From Microbulbifer sp. A4B17 (GTDB lineage Bacteria; Pseudomonadota; Gammaproteobacteria; Pseudomonadales; Cellvibrionaceae), in NCBI RefSeq assembly GCF_003076275.1, contig NZ_CP029064.1, forward strand, positions 878,501 to 942,500: a stretch of 64,000 nt of DNA, read 5' to 3'. The notes beneath the pieces were generated by a model. The model worked only from the letters and a program-made list of their open reading frames with translations, was not told the origin of the DNA and did no database searches. Made by a program: the position numbers and the translations under genes. This document shows positions 53,922 through 64,000 of this stretch, piece after piece (the stretch's first letter is position 1; every line of letters begins with the position of its first letter).

Positions 53922-54342
53922 AAAGAGTTATTGCTCTTGCTTGTACTTTAGTCTCAATGGAGAGTGCCAGGATAGTGAATTATAAAAAATGATTCTAGTT
54001 GCCTGTTATCTCCACCTAACACCAAGATTTATCATTGGCTGTAGTGGCAACTAATATTGAAGCACTTCATAGCCAAGCCCCCTGTTATAAATACTCCTGT
54101 AGAAATCAGGGGGGAAGCTTTACCATCTCCTGTTGGATTTACATTTTGCAGTGACGAAGTCGGTTATTCTCAATGTGGAATAGGTTATTAATGAATCTTT
54201 CACTAGATAATTAAAAAAATATTGAGCTCTCCATACATTATCCGGTAATGTGATGCACCGCTATTGATGCGATTTTCATTGCGGGTAGACTATATCGATA
54301 TCAAGTAATTGATTAGCTAGATAGTTTAAAGGATTAAAACAT
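53922..54342. other. Gap at the far end of the prophage
   Basis: 421 AT-rich bases. No gene and no convincing copy of the tRNA-Ala 3' end. It presumably holds the promoter of the peptidase gene. Confidence 0.4.
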
Positions 54343-54963
54343 ATGACCAAGCTATTCTTGACTTCATATTTTGCTGAGGTTGCTGGCGTAATCGGGGATT
54401 TTGATGAGCGGATTGAAGGGAAGAGGGTTACATTTATCCCTACTGCAAGCCTTCCCGAAGAGATTACTTTTTATGTGGAAGATGCCAAGAAGGCACTCGA
54501 GCAGTTAGGTCTTATTGTAGATAAATTAGAAGTGTCTACGGCTTCAACGGGTGAGATTGAAGATAAGCTTAAAAACAATGAGTATATCTACGTAACAGGT
54601 GGTAATACCTATTTCCTGCTTCAAGAGCTTAGGCGAAGTGGGGCCGACAAAATCCTGCTGGAGCAGATTAGGTTGGGTAAGCCCTATATAGGTGAGTCGG
54701 CAGGCACTGTAGTCCTGTCACCGAATATCGCATATATTCAGGAGATGGATAACCCCGATGCAGCGAAGAATCTAGAGTCTTATGAAGGGTTAAACCTTGT
54801 GAACTTCTATCCTCTGCCTCACTATGGAAATCAACCGTTTAAGGATTCTGCTGAGCTTGTTATTTCCAAATATTCAAACGAGATAGAATTATCTCCATTC
54901 AGTAACAATCAGTTGATCGCTGTAATCGATGGAGAAGTGGAGACCTGGAGTGCAGTGTCTTAG
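54343..54963 (+). CDS. Peptidase S51 family protein (dipeptidase E-like)
   Basis: 206 residues. Nucleophile elbow GESAGT with Ser119, preceded by YVTGGNTYFLLQEL; a family-like His near PLPHYGN. These are serine peptidases with a class I amidotransferase-like fold acting on Asp- or Glu-containing dipeptides or cyanophycin products. No clear operon partners; it is the first intact chromosomal-type gene after the prophage. Confidence 0.88.
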   Translation: MTKLFLTSYFAEVAGVIGDFDERIEGKRVTFIPTASLPEEITFYVEDAKKALEQLGLIVDKLEVSTASTGEIEDKLKNNEYIYVTGGNTYFLLQELRRSGADKILLEQIRLGKPYIGESAGTVVLSPNIAYIQEMDNPDAAKNLESYEGLNLVNFYPLPHYGNQPFKDSAELVISKYSNEIELSPFSNNQLIAVIDGEVETWSAVS

Positions 54964-55926
54964 CAAGTTTATGCCCATTGTCTGATATGTATACCTAAAA
55001 CATACGATCTATATTTCTTCAAGATTATCGCAATTATCTATTGGTGGGAGAAAAGAGAAATCCTAGGAGTTTGTTTCTATAATTGGCGGATAGGAGCAAG
55101 GTCTAGAGGTTCTCTCTTCTCCGGAAACCCCCTTTTGGGGAATAGCACAGAAAAATCGCTACTCTAGAAACTGCTCAAAATTGGGATAAACTAGAAATTA
55201 TAGCTCCATTTGAGCGAAATGATAAAGAAGACCAGCAGAGAGCAAGTAGTAATATTGCTTGCTCTCTGCCGGTGTTAGTGCTTCTTCACTTTTAGCAGCA
55301 TAGTTATAGGCCTTTGATGTGATTTACGTGCCTGTAACAATCTTAGCCGCCGACACTCCGTTAGGAATATATATCACCAAATTGTGCCATTGAAGCATCC
55401 TCACTAACATGGGCTCCTCCTATTCGCACAGTCCTTTTTTGTAATCAATGAGTACAAATATCTCTTTGTTTAATCCTGGTTATTTTGCATGTTACTTCCT
55501 CTGCTAGTTCGCATACTTCTAAAGCCTCAGCGTAAGAGAATGCTATTTTTTAATAGACTATATTTCTGGTACTATGCAACAGCAGTTGTAGATATCTCGG
55601 GTATTATTAGAAAATACTTTAGGCTAAGTCTTTGGGTTGTATGAGCTAGTTGGAAAAATTTCTCGGGTCGCTTTTCCTAACTTATTTTTTGAATCAATAG
55701 GATTATAAAAATTAGCATCTTACATCTATTTTATTCTCTATCAATATTTAGACCATTTATTTTCAGAAAAAATGGCTCAATCTAAACCAAATGATGGAAT
55801 ATTTATTGACTTTTTAGCGGGCTATATAATCCTGTTGCAAAGAGCGAATAAATAATAAATTTAAGATTTAGTACTAAAAAGAAAGTAAATGAAAAGCACA
55901 ATAGTTTATTTTCTGGATTATTTGGA
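54964..55926. other. Gene-poor AT-rich region
   Basis: 963 bases with many stops in all frames. The one clear structure is the 12-base inverted repeat at 55235-55269. Confidence 0.5.
55235..55269. repeat. Perfect 12-base inverted repeat
   Basis: GCAGAGAGCAAG (55235-55246) and CTTGCTCTCTGC (55258-55269) with an 11-base loop. No T run follows, and no gene ends nearby. Its role is unknown. Confidence 0.6.
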
Positions 55927-56112
55927 GTGGTAGTTTCTCTTGGATCCCTAACTGCTTTAGCTGAAGCTGATTCTGAGGGGAATAAAGAGCTATCAGATGA
56001 TCAGTTAAACGAGTACTTTGCTGCTACTTTATGGCATGTATCTGGAAGGCCATTAAACAAGGGGGAATTCCAGAGAAAACTGTCAGAGTACCCGAGGGGT
56101 GGGAAATCGTAG
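55927..56112 (+). CDS. Possible small exported protein or gene remnant
   Basis: 61 codons from a GTG. The frame is open further upstream (LFSGLFGVVVSLGSLTALAEAD reads like a signal peptide), but no good start is present there. It may be what is left of a larger secreted-protein gene. Confidence 0.3.
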   Translation: MVVSLGSLTALAEADSEGNKELSDDQLNEYFAATLWHVSGRPLNKGEFQRKLSEYPRGGKS

Positions 56113-56293
56113 GCGGGGGTGTTGGTAGAACAAGAGGTGAAGCTTTTATGATTCTTTGCCGATAATATTTATTCGCATAATATCATGTTTAGTAATGGGT
56201 GAATGCTCTGGCTGATTTATATCAGTATACACAATGTATGCTGACGATTAACTGGCTAATAGAGCAGGTGGAATCAAAGTCTATATCTTCACT

Positions 56294-56530
56294 ATGAAAT
56301 TACTACCATGGTTAGCTTATATGATTGATTTAACTATTAAGAGTTATCAGATGTCACAGGAATACCAGCGAACAAAGTTGTTTATGAAGAAGTATATAAT
56401 GGATTTTTGTGCATTTGTGCTTGGTTTTGTTATTTCCAGTTTTTTAAATGCGGAGCACAATTTTTGGAGAATATGGATAGATATAATAGAGAAGCCATAT
56501 TTATTGATGGCTATTAAAGATTTACACTAA
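56294..56530 (+). CDS. Possible small membrane-associated protein
   Basis: 78 codons with one hydrophobic stretch (MDFCAFVLGFVISSFLNA). No clear ribosome site; the surrounding DNA is eroded. Low certainty that it is a real gene. Confidence 0.25.
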   Translation: MKLLPWLAYMIDLTIKSYQMSQEYQRTKLFMKKYIMDFCAFVLGFVISSFLNAEHNFWRIWIDIIEKPYLLMAIKDLH

Positions 56531-56988
56531 CACCTGTAATAGATTTGAGTATGGGCAGAATTATGCTTTTCAAGACCATGTCTTGCAAGATATGGGTTTA
56601 TTATATCAAATAAAAGTGATTTTCCCTATTATTTGGATCCGAATATTTTAAATCTTCATTATGATGCAAGTATTTACTATCGTGAAAATTGGATTTCAAC
56701 TAATAAAAAAATAGAAAGCTGTCAATTAATACCTTATTAATACCCGGTCTTATTGTATCTTTATTCGGATTTTGTGCTTAAAGCAATGTTATCTAGAGAG
56801 ACCCTTCTTTATTAGGCATCAATACTGAGTTATTTGTCTCAATTTGCAGATTACCTGTAGGTACAATAGTCGTCTAAATAAGGTCCAGAGTTATAAATTG
56901 ACAATCTACGTTTACAAGAGAGTGAATGAAAGATAAATATCCCTTCTCTTTTTTTGATATATTGAGTTGAAAATAGAGGATGATCACT
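56531..56988. other. AT-rich gap
   Basis: 458 bases with no gene that I can support; the last 50 bases hold the AGAGG site of the YciI-like gene. Confidence 0.4.
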
Positions 56989-57279
56989 ATGTTCATAGTA
57001 TCTCTAACCTACATAAAGCCCCCTGAAGAGGTGGATAAGTTTAATTTAGAGCATGTTGAATTCTTGAATAAATACTACGAGCTTGGATATTTCCAGCTTT
57101 CTGGCCGTAAGGAGCCTCGCACAGGTGGGGTTATCCTGGTGACCATAGATAGTCGGGCCGTGTTAGACCAGATACTTAAACAAGATCCATTCTACCGTGA
57201 AGGGTTGGCTAATTATGAAGTGACACAAATTTTACCGACGAAATCCTCACAAGAGCTGGAATTTTTGATTGAGATTTAA
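56989..57279 (+). CDS. YciI-like protein
   Basis: 96 residues from the ATG at 56989, 9 bases after AGAGG (an ATG at 56980 overlaps that site). The YciI-type fold is suggested by MFIVSLTYIKPPEEVDKFNLEHVEFLNKYYELGYFQLSGRK-like spacing, a conserved His in LEHVEFL and the GGVILV strand. Small dimeric proteins of this family are often enzymes or accessory domains of unknown substrate. Confidence 0.8.
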   Translation: MFIVSLTYIKPPEEVDKFNLEHVEFLNKYYELGYFQLSGRKEPRTGGVILVTIDSRAVLDQILKQDPFYREGLANYEVTQILPTKSSQELEFLIEI

Positions 57280-57589
57280 TCGAAAAAATTAAAAAAGTGA
57301 TAGTTTTTCGATTACACAGGCCTTCGAGGCTAGTGGGTTATGTTGAATATAATTGAGCTAGTAGGTAAAGTAAGGTGACAGGGAATATGTAGTTGAGGGG
57401 CGACCAATGAATCACCTGAAAGTCAAACTACTTTAAGCTGGCGTAGGAACGCTATTATTTTTGGGACTGTATCCTACCGTATGCCTTTTTTCTTTGGCTT
57501 TGGTAGAAATGATCGAACTGAGAATAATTTTACCTATGGGTTTGACCAATCGGGTATAAGGGGGGGAATACTGGGAGTTTGGCTATTTC

Positions 57590-58690
<1,101 letters not shown>

Positions 58691-59189
58691 ATTATTGAAC
58701 ACTTCTATTTTCGGTGGCAAGTTTACCTCCTAAATTGGTAGCCGGGTTTAGTAAGCCTCTACAATTTTCCTGAGGTTCGCGTCTAATTGATCCAGGTTTT
58801 AAGTAAGTTTATTGGCCTCTAAAGTGGAAAGTGGTCACTAACCTACTAAGTATTTCTGTGGTTGCCATAACTACTTGCTAAGGCTAATGAGGAGCCATCT
58901 GGTGATAAGTATATCTTTTTGATATTAGGTGACACCAAAAGCTCCTATCGGAATGGGTTACCAGGGGAAGTATTGTGGAAGTTGATTATGGCAAGATTTA
59001 AGGCACCAGCAAACATGAACGATAATCTTTACTACGAAGCAGGCTTTCGCAGATAAAAACTTGCTTGGATAGTAAGTTATTGCTTACAATTTAAAAGGTA
59101 GCACTGTTTTCTGGAGTTGCCATCGTCATCTTTCTTCTTAAGGAAGTCTGGTCAACTACTTTGTATATATCATCTTAAGTTAGGTGGCT

Positions 59190-59217
59190 AAAATCCGCTC
59201 AAAGAGCGGATTTTTTC
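59190..59217 (+). terminator. Rho-independent terminator
   Basis: AAATCCGCTC / GAGCGGATTT perfect stem with a 3-base loop followed by a T run. It insulates the capsule promoter from upstream DNA. Confidence 0.85.
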
Positions 59218-59263
59218 GTCACTGCCTTAATATATATGTTTGACGCGCGCTATGAGTGTAGAG

Positions 59264-59272
59264 TGCTAGTAT
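59264..59272 (+). promoter_or_regulatory. Candidate extended -10 promoter of the capsule operon
   Basis: TGCTAGTAT fits TGn-TAnnnT. A TTGACG lies 21 bases upstream of the hexamer, too far for normal spacing. Confidence 0.3.
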
Positions 59273-59385
59273 TGGGGTACAAACTGTGGGTCAGGGAAAT
59301 GTTGGTCCCTGGCAATCTACTTGAGTAATAAAAACTTTTTTCGCTAAATGATGCCTTCTCAAAAAGTATTCTATGAGATAGGTCA

Positions 59386-59396
59386 GGGGGTAGCGT
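59386..59396 (+). promoter_or_regulatory. ops-like element (RfaH recruitment site)
   Basis: GGGGGTAGCGT matches the enterobacterial ops core of JUMPstart leaders (GGCGGTAGCGT) at 10 of 11 positions and is preceded by TCA, similar to the CCAGG context. It lies in the untranslated leader about 280 bases before kpsM, the expected place for RfaH-dependent antitermination of a long capsule operon. Confidence 0.5.
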
Positions 59397-59674
59397 TGTC
59401 CTGCTTCTTTTGAGGGGAGGCGTAATGGCGCGTGATTGATTTGAAAGCGAGCTGAGCTAGGATGCTGCGCCTGTTGTTGTGAGGGGAGTCGCTGATAGTG
59501 GTTTTCTTTGCTGCAGGGAAAATCAAGATTAGTTCTCAGGAAGTGGCAGGGTTTGTACGGTAGAGTTCATCATCGCTTGTTCGTTAGCAGTTTACAAATG
59601 ACCAAATTAATTATCTCAGACACATCATTGGTTCTGTAGTCGACTGGTTCACATATTACAAAAAGTAGATTTTT

Positions 59675-60466
59675 ATGGAGTCCTCTGCCCAACGCTCGGT
59701 CTGGCAAATTCAGCGAGACGTGATTTATGCACTGTTAGTGCGTGAGATGAAAACTCGCTTCGGCAAGTGGCGACTGGGATATGCCTGGGTACTGATTGAG
59801 CCATCTCTGCACGTGCTGGTGTTGGTTGCTGTGTTTAGTCTAGCTGGGCGAGAATTCTACCCGGGTGTTCCAACAGAACTGTTTATGCTTGGAGGAATAG
59901 CCCCATTTCTATATTTCAGTCATTGTTTTAGTAAAGGTTTAGCTGCGGTTGAGTCGAATCGGGGGTTGTTTAACTATCGACAGCTCAGGCCCTTTGATGC
60001 GGTATTGAGTCGCGTTTTCCTTGAATTTGTTATCTTCCTGACGACCCTTACCGTATTAATAGTTATCTTTGCATGGTTTGGAGTTTCTACAGAGTTTAAT
60101 AATTTTTTACTTTTGGTGGCTGTAAATTTACTGTTTTTTTGCTTTTGCCTCGGCCTCAGTTTGGTACTCTGTGTTGTAGGCGTTAAGTTTCCTGAACTGG
60201 CAAAGTTGTCCCCAGTAATTGTTCGCCCTTTATATTTCCTGTCCGGAGTATTCTTCTCACTAGAGCAGATCCCAAAAGAGTATCATTCTTATTTGGTATG
60301 GAACCCTTTGCTACACGTTATTGAGTTGACTCGAGAGGGCTTGTTTGCCAATTACCAGGGAATGTTTGGCAGCTTGGGATACTTAGGGCTGTCTTCAGTA
60401 ACGATGTTGGCCTTTGGTTTACTGTGTTACAGGGCAAATTGGCGTGACTTGGTAACTAGCCGGTGA
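59675..60466 (+). CDS. kpsM: Capsule polysaccharide ABC exporter permease (KpsM-like)
   Basis: 263 residues, six predicted TM helices, ABC-2 type. Family-like N-terminus (YALLVREMKTRFGKWRLGYAWVLIEP), then FSKGLAAVESNRGLFNYRQLRPFDAVLSR and LYFLSGVFFSLEQIP ... WNPLLHVIELTREG. It forms the inner-membrane pore for lipid-linked capsule export. The next gene's GTG overlaps its stop by 4 bases. Confidence 0.93.
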   Translation: MESSAQRSVWQIQRDVIYALLVREMKTRFGKWRLGYAWVLIEPSLHVLVLVAVFSLAGREFYPGVPTELFMLGGIAPFLYFSHCFSKGLAAVESNRGLFNYRQLRPFDAVLSRVFLEFVIFLTTLTVLIVIFAWFGVSTEFNNFLLLVAVNLLFFCFCLGLSLVLCVVGVKFPELAKLSPVIVRPLYFLSGVFFSLEQIPKEYHSYLVWNPLLHVIELTREGLFANYQGMFGSLGYLGLSSVTMLAFGLLCYRANWRDLVTSR

Positions 60467-61188
60467 TTAAGTTAGAAAATTTAACAAAGTCGTACCGCAC
60501 TCCCCATGGTCGAAAAGTACTTTTTAAAGATGTTAGTGCAACTTTTCCTGAGGGAAAGAATATCGGCATTTTAGGGCGTAATGGCGCAGGCAAGTCAACA
60601 TTGTTGCGTATTATGGGGGGGATTGATTACCCGGACTATGGGAAAGTAATCACTGACCAAAGAATCTCCTGGCCTATGGGGTTATCCGGAGGCTTTCAAG
60701 GCAGTATGACTGGGCGTGAAAATGTAGCTTTCATCTGCGGCATACATGGTATTTGGGGTGGGGCGCAGAGAAAAGTGATGGATCGGGTCCAGGATTTTGC
60801 TGAGATCGGTAACTATTTTGATGTGCCTGTAAAAAGTTACTCTTCTGGGATGCGCTCTCGCTTGGCTTTTGGACTAAGTATATCTGTAGATTTTGATATT
60901 TACCTGGTTGATGAAGTTATGTCTGTTGGAGATGCACACTTTAAGAGAAAGTGTGAGGAAGTGATATCTGAGAAACGCAAAGACTCCTCCTTTATAATCG
61001 TTGCGCATGCCATGCAAATGCTGAAAAAAAATTGTGATGTTGGTATTTATTTAGACTCTGGTGGTCTGAAAATCTTTGATGCGGTAGAGGACGCTATAGA
61101 TCTATATAAAGGAGATGGGGCAAGCAAGGCTGAAAAGTTACAGTCTCAATCTAAAAATGATAAAGCCACCTCATCCGTGAAAGTATAA
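60463..61188 (+). CDS. kpsT: Capsule polysaccharide ABC exporter ATPase (KpsT-like)
   Basis: 241 residues. Walker A GRNGAGKST (near 38), a KpsT-typical SWPMGLSGGFQGSMTGRENVAF, the signature SYSSGMRSRL and Walker B YLVDEVMSVGD. It energises KpsM. A C-terminal tail of about 25 hydrophilic residues extends beyond the usual end. Coupled to kpsM by a 4-base overlap. Confidence 0.94.
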   Translation: MIKLENLTKSYRTPHGRKVLFKDVSATFPEGKNIGILGRNGAGKSTLLRIMGGIDYPDYGKVITDQRISWPMGLSGGFQGSMTGRENVAFICGIHGIWGGAQRKVMDRVQDFAEIGNYFDVPVKSYSSGMRSRLAFGLSISVDFDIYLVDEVMSVGDAHFKRKCEEVISEKRKDSSFIIVAHAMQMLKKNCDVGIYLDSGGLKIFDAVEDAIDLYKGDGASKAEKLQSQSKNDKATSSVKV

Positions 61189-61197
61189 GGGCCGATT

Positions 61198-62442
61198 ATG
61201 GATGTTAGAGAACCGTCCGTTGAAGGGCAAAAGAAGAATCAGGATCAAAGCGTGGAAAATTTTCACTCTTTATTTTCTAATTTATTTCATCCCCTTAAGA
61301 AGTTAATAAGTGTAACGAGTGAAGGCCAGCGGGGGGCTGCCACCAGATTTTTTCACAAATGGAGGGGGCTTGCTTTAGTAGTTGTACTGCCTATGGTAGT
61401 GACCGGATCTTATTATTTGTTTTGGGTATCTGATCGCTATGTTAGTACTACCCAACTAATAGTTAAAGACAGTACTTCATCTCAAGCTGCATCCCCAGCT
61501 TTAGGGTTTCTAGTTCCTGGTATTGGTGCTGATACACAAGATGCCTTTTTGGTTGTAAATTATATCCAATCCTTGGATATGGCTTTGTACCTCGATGAAA
61601 AACTGAGCCTAGCGGACTATTACAAGAGTTCTCAGCACGATATTTTTTCGCGTTTAGCCAATGATGCCACTCAAGAAGATTATTTGGATTATTACAGAGC
61701 GCACACTCATATCACATATGATGAAGTAACCGGTATCATCACTATGGAAATGCAGGCTTTTAATCCTGCTTTTGCCAAGCGCCTAATTGAGACAGCTATT
61801 CAAAAATCTGAAGATTTTGTCAATGCGATCAGTAATCAATTGGCGGATAAACAGGTCTCTTTTGTTAAAAATGAAGTTGAGCTGGCACAGGGGAAATTAC
61901 GAAGTACTAAGCAAGAGATTCTTGACTTTCAAAACAGCCACAAGATTGTTAGTCCTGAAGAGTTAACAAAAGGGATCAGTACAATTATTCAGGGGTTGGA
62001 GGCAAGTCTGGCGGAACAGCGGGCGAAGCTTACATCGGCGAAAACTTACCTGAATACCGACTCGTCTCAGATTATTTCCATGAAAGCAGATATTGATGCG
62101 TTGGAAAACCAAATTGAGATGGAAAAGGTTCGCCTGGTGGGAGTAGGTGAGGAAGAAGGAGAGCAGAGACTGAACTCGCTGGGAGCGCACTTTCAGAATT
62201 TAGAGCTCGATTTGCAATTTGCTACGGATGCGTATGCTGCTTCTCTAAAGGCGTTGGAGACTGCGCGAATGGAGGCATCCGGTAAACTGAAACATTTAAT
62301 GGTTGTAACTCAACCATCCCTTGCAGAAAAGGCTGAATACCCTCACAAACTGTATAACTTAACAAGTCTTGCCATAGTTTTGCTTATGCTATATGGAATT
62401 GGAAGAATGCTAGTAGTGACTATTCGTGATCACCGGATGTAG
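61198..62442 (+). CDS. kpsE: Capsule export inner-membrane/periplasmic protein (KpsE/CtrB-like)
   Basis: 414 residues, polysaccharide co-polymerase class 3. N-terminal TM near 57-80 (LALVVVLPMVVTGSYYLFWV), a Wzz-like periplasmic start (SDRYVSTTQLIVKD), a long coiled coil (about 210-370: FVKNEVELAQGKLRSTKQEILDFQ) and a C-terminal TM (about 385-405). It bridges the ABC exporter and the outer-membrane channel. It has a longer N-terminal cytoplasmic tail than E. coli KpsE. Confidence 0.92.
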   Translation: MDVREPSVEGQKKNQDQSVENFHSLFSNLFHPLKKLISVTSEGQRGAATRFFHKWRGLALVVVLPMVVTGSYYLFWVSDRYVSTTQLIVKDSTSSQAASPALGFLVPGIGADTQDAFLVVNYIQSLDMALYLDEKLSLADYYKSSQHDIFSRLANDATQEDYLDYYRAHTHITYDEVTGIITMEMQAFNPAFAKRLIETAIQKSEDFVNAISNQLADKQVSFVKNEVELAQGKLRSTKQEILDFQNSHKIVSPEELTKGISTIIQGLEASLAEQRAKLTSAKTYLNTDSSQIISMKADIDALENQIEMEKVRLVGVGEEEGEQRLNSLGAHFQNLELDLQFATDAYAASLKALETARMEASGKLKHLMVVTQPSLAEKAEYPHKLYNLTSLAIVLLMLYGIGRMLVVTIRDHRM

Positions 62443-62532
62443 GTTCAAGCTACAGCTTTCATCAGCTGGTATTACCTGCGAGTACAGTGGCCTCGTTAAT
62501 TGAACAAAATTATTTTTACGAAGAGTGGACAC

Positions 62533-64000
62533 ATGATTACAGGGAAAATAAAACGCTTTAGTTTTAGCCTAGGGTTATTGGTTTCATTTACCTGTGTACA
62601 GGCTACAGCGCTGGAGACTCAACTGATAGATGAAGTAGCATCCACTGAATTACCTCAGACGGGAGTACCTGTTTTTGGGCAATCACTTTTTCAAGGGGCT
62701 TTTAAAGATCAGCCGTTTAGTGGTTTTAATCCCGATTATAGAATTTCAGTTGGGGATCAGGTTAACTTGCAGCTCTGGGGCGCTTATAGCTTTAGTGCAA
62801 CATTACCAGTAGATCCTAAAGGTAATATATTTGTGCCAGAAGTGGGTCCTGTTCATGTTGCCGGAGTAAAAAATGGCGTCCTGAATGACTTTGTCCTTCG
62901 ACATGTGAAGCGTGTATTTAAAAATAATGTACAAGCATATGCCAATTTGGAAGCAAGTCAGCCGGTAAAAGTATTTGTGACAGGCTACGTAAGTAGCCCA
63001 GGCCTCTATAACGGATTTAGTTCAGACTCTATTCTCTACTACCTAGATAGTGCTGGTGGTATTGACGAGCTAAGCGGGAGTTTTGTTGATATTAAAGTGA
63101 TGCGCCAAGGTGCAGAAATCCAAAAAATCAATCTGTATAGCTTTTTGGTAGATGGCATTATGCCAGCACTTCAATTACGGAATGGTGATGTTGTGGTGGT
63201 TGGGGCACGCAACGGTTCCGTAACTGTCGAAGGGGCAGTGCAGCAAGCTGCACAAATGGAGTTTACAGGGCCTTATACCCAGCTTGGGGAAATGCTACTT
63301 GTGACCAAGCCGGACCCCCAAGCGAATTTCGCCCGAATCACCCAAGTGGTTGACGGGATTCAACAGGCAAAATACATGCCGTTGGCTGATGCAATGACAG
63401 CACGCCTATATCCTGGGGCACAGGTTGAGTTGGTAAGGGATAACGACATTCAATCTATTTCTATACGCGTTTCGGGAGAGCTCGACGGCCCGGCGACTTA
63501 TGTGCTGCCCTATGGTGCGACTTTAGATCAACTTTTGGCTCAGTTGGACTTCCGTGACAATGCCGATAAGGATTCTATTCAGCTGTATCGCAACAGTGTT
63601 GCTGAACGTCAGCGAGCAGCCTTGGACCGTTCATTAGATGCTTTACAGATGGAGGTTCTCACTCGTCAGCCAAATACGGATCTGGAGAAAACGGCACAAA
63701 AAGACAATGCCATGATGATCCAGAACTTTATTGAGCAGGCTCGCAAAGCAAAACCCAGGGGGCAGGTAGTGATTGCCAATAACCCCAACGCGGCAAGCAT
63801 GCTACTTGAAGATGGTGATGAGCTTGTGGTGCCTATCAAGTCTTCTACGGTATCGATTGTGGGTGAAGTTATCTTTCCAACCTCTCTGGTCTACAACAAA
63901 AAACGTACTTTGGAAGATTATATTGAGCTGGCCGGTGGGTTTGCTAACAATGCCAACCGAGATGAGCTGGTTATTTTACATCTTGATGGCACTATCAGCC
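62533..64000 (+). CDS. kpsD: Capsule export outer-membrane protein (KpsD-like), partial
   Basis: 489 codons to the window edge, start ATG at 62533 after GAGTGGA. Signal peptide ends near residue 26 (SFTCVQATA). Poly-export domain (YRISVGDQVNLQLWGAYSF, VDPKGNIFVPEVGPVHVAG), then SLBB-type repeats (VKVFVTGYVSSPGLYNGFSSDS, ISIRVSGELDGPATYVLPYGATL, STVSIVGEVIFPTSLVYN). It forms the channel for capsule with the KpsE-like protein. The C-terminus lies outside the window. Confidence 0.93.
   Translation, partial: MITGKIKRFSFSLGLLVSFTCVQATALETQLIDEVASTELPQTGVPVFGQSLFQGAFKDQPFSGFNPDYRISVGDQVNLQLWGAYSFSATLPVDPKGNIFVPEVGPVHVAGVKNGVLNDFVLRHVKRVFKNNVQAYANLEASQPVKVFVTGYVSSPGLYNGFSSDSILYYLDSAGGIDELSGSFVDIKVMRQGAEIQKINLYSFLVDGIMPALQLRNGDVVVVGARNGSVTVEGAVQQAAQMEFTGPYTQLGEMLLVTKPDPQANFARITQVVDGIQQAKYMPLADAMTARLYPGAQVELVRDNDIQSISIRVSGELDGPATYVLPYGATLDQLLAQLDFRDNADKDSIQLYRNSVAERQRAALDRSLDALQMEVLTRQPNTDLEKTAQKDNAMMIQNFIEQARKAKPRGQVVIANNPNAASMLLEDGDELVVPIKSSTVSIVGEVIFPTSLVYNKKRTLEDYIELAGGFANNANRDELVILHLDGTIS

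Larger units (their letters stand above)
58691..59674. other. Leader region of the capsule export operon
   Basis: 984 bases with no gene. The first half looks like decayed DNA. The second half holds a terminator (59190-59217), an extended -10-like TGCTAGTAT (59264-59272) and the ops-like element (59386-59396), giving a long untranslated leader before kpsM. Confidence 0.5.

Overview
The window looks like chromosome of a marine gammaproteobacterium, most likely Microbulbifer or a near relative in Cellvibrionales. This is inferred from gene order (dnaX-ybaB-recR, then rnd-ycgL-ycgN), several large TonB-dependent receptors and the overall protein flavour. No rRNA or species-specific marker is present to prove it.

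Layout. 1-9124: three TonB-dependent receptors on the minus strand. The third carries an STN signalling domain and sits behind a FecR-like anti-sigma gene and a FecI-like ECF sigma gene, so it forms a cell-surface signalling system. 9360-14256: a housekeeping block (DNA polymerase III tau/gamma with a complete E. coli-like -1 frameshift signal, YbaB, RecR, RNase D, YcgL, YcgN). 14468-18244: two small membrane proteins, a MoxR-type AAA+ ATPase and a CoxE-type VWA protein. 18261-21014: an amidase with no normal start codon and a POT-family peptide transporter. 21181-25095: HrpA helicase. 25335-27319: an HvfABC/bufferin-type RiPP locus with six EGKCG motifs in the precursor. 27447-35564: MlaA, a response regulator/PP2C phosphatase with a STAS partner, a TerB-like protein, transaldolase, DusA, a small lipoprotein, a GlpD-like oxidase and a degenerate glycerophosphodiesterase. 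36023-40788: an alternative chaperone-usher pilus locus. 41064-42776: gltX and tRNA-Ala(GGC).

42777-53921 is a heavily deleted prophage lying next to the tRNA. Its integrase is broken by an amber codon and a frameshift. Excisionase, a small regulator and pieces of replication, endolysin, ClpP-type prohead protease, major capsid, DUF2190, head-tail, tail chaperone, tape measure, DUF2460 and DUF2163 genes remain in normal phage order, each reduced to a fragment. A cargo block (43122-45171: a restriction-endonuclease-like protein, a frameshifted secreted protein and a membrane protein) sits between the tRNA and the integrase.

54343-59674 is an AT-rich, gene-poor region with an S51 peptidase, a YciI-like protein and an eroded IS3-family element. 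At 59675 a group 2/ABC-type capsule export operon begins (KpsM, KpsT, KpsE and KpsD homologues, the last running off the window), with a near-consensus ops (RfaH recruitment) element about 280 bases upstream.

How the genes work together: FecI-FecR-receptor control substrate-responsive uptake; HvfB and HvfC are expected to modify the Cys-rich HvfA; the phosphatase and STAS protein form a partner-switching pair; pilin, usher, chaperone and tip adhesin build a surface fibre; KpsMTED export capsule.
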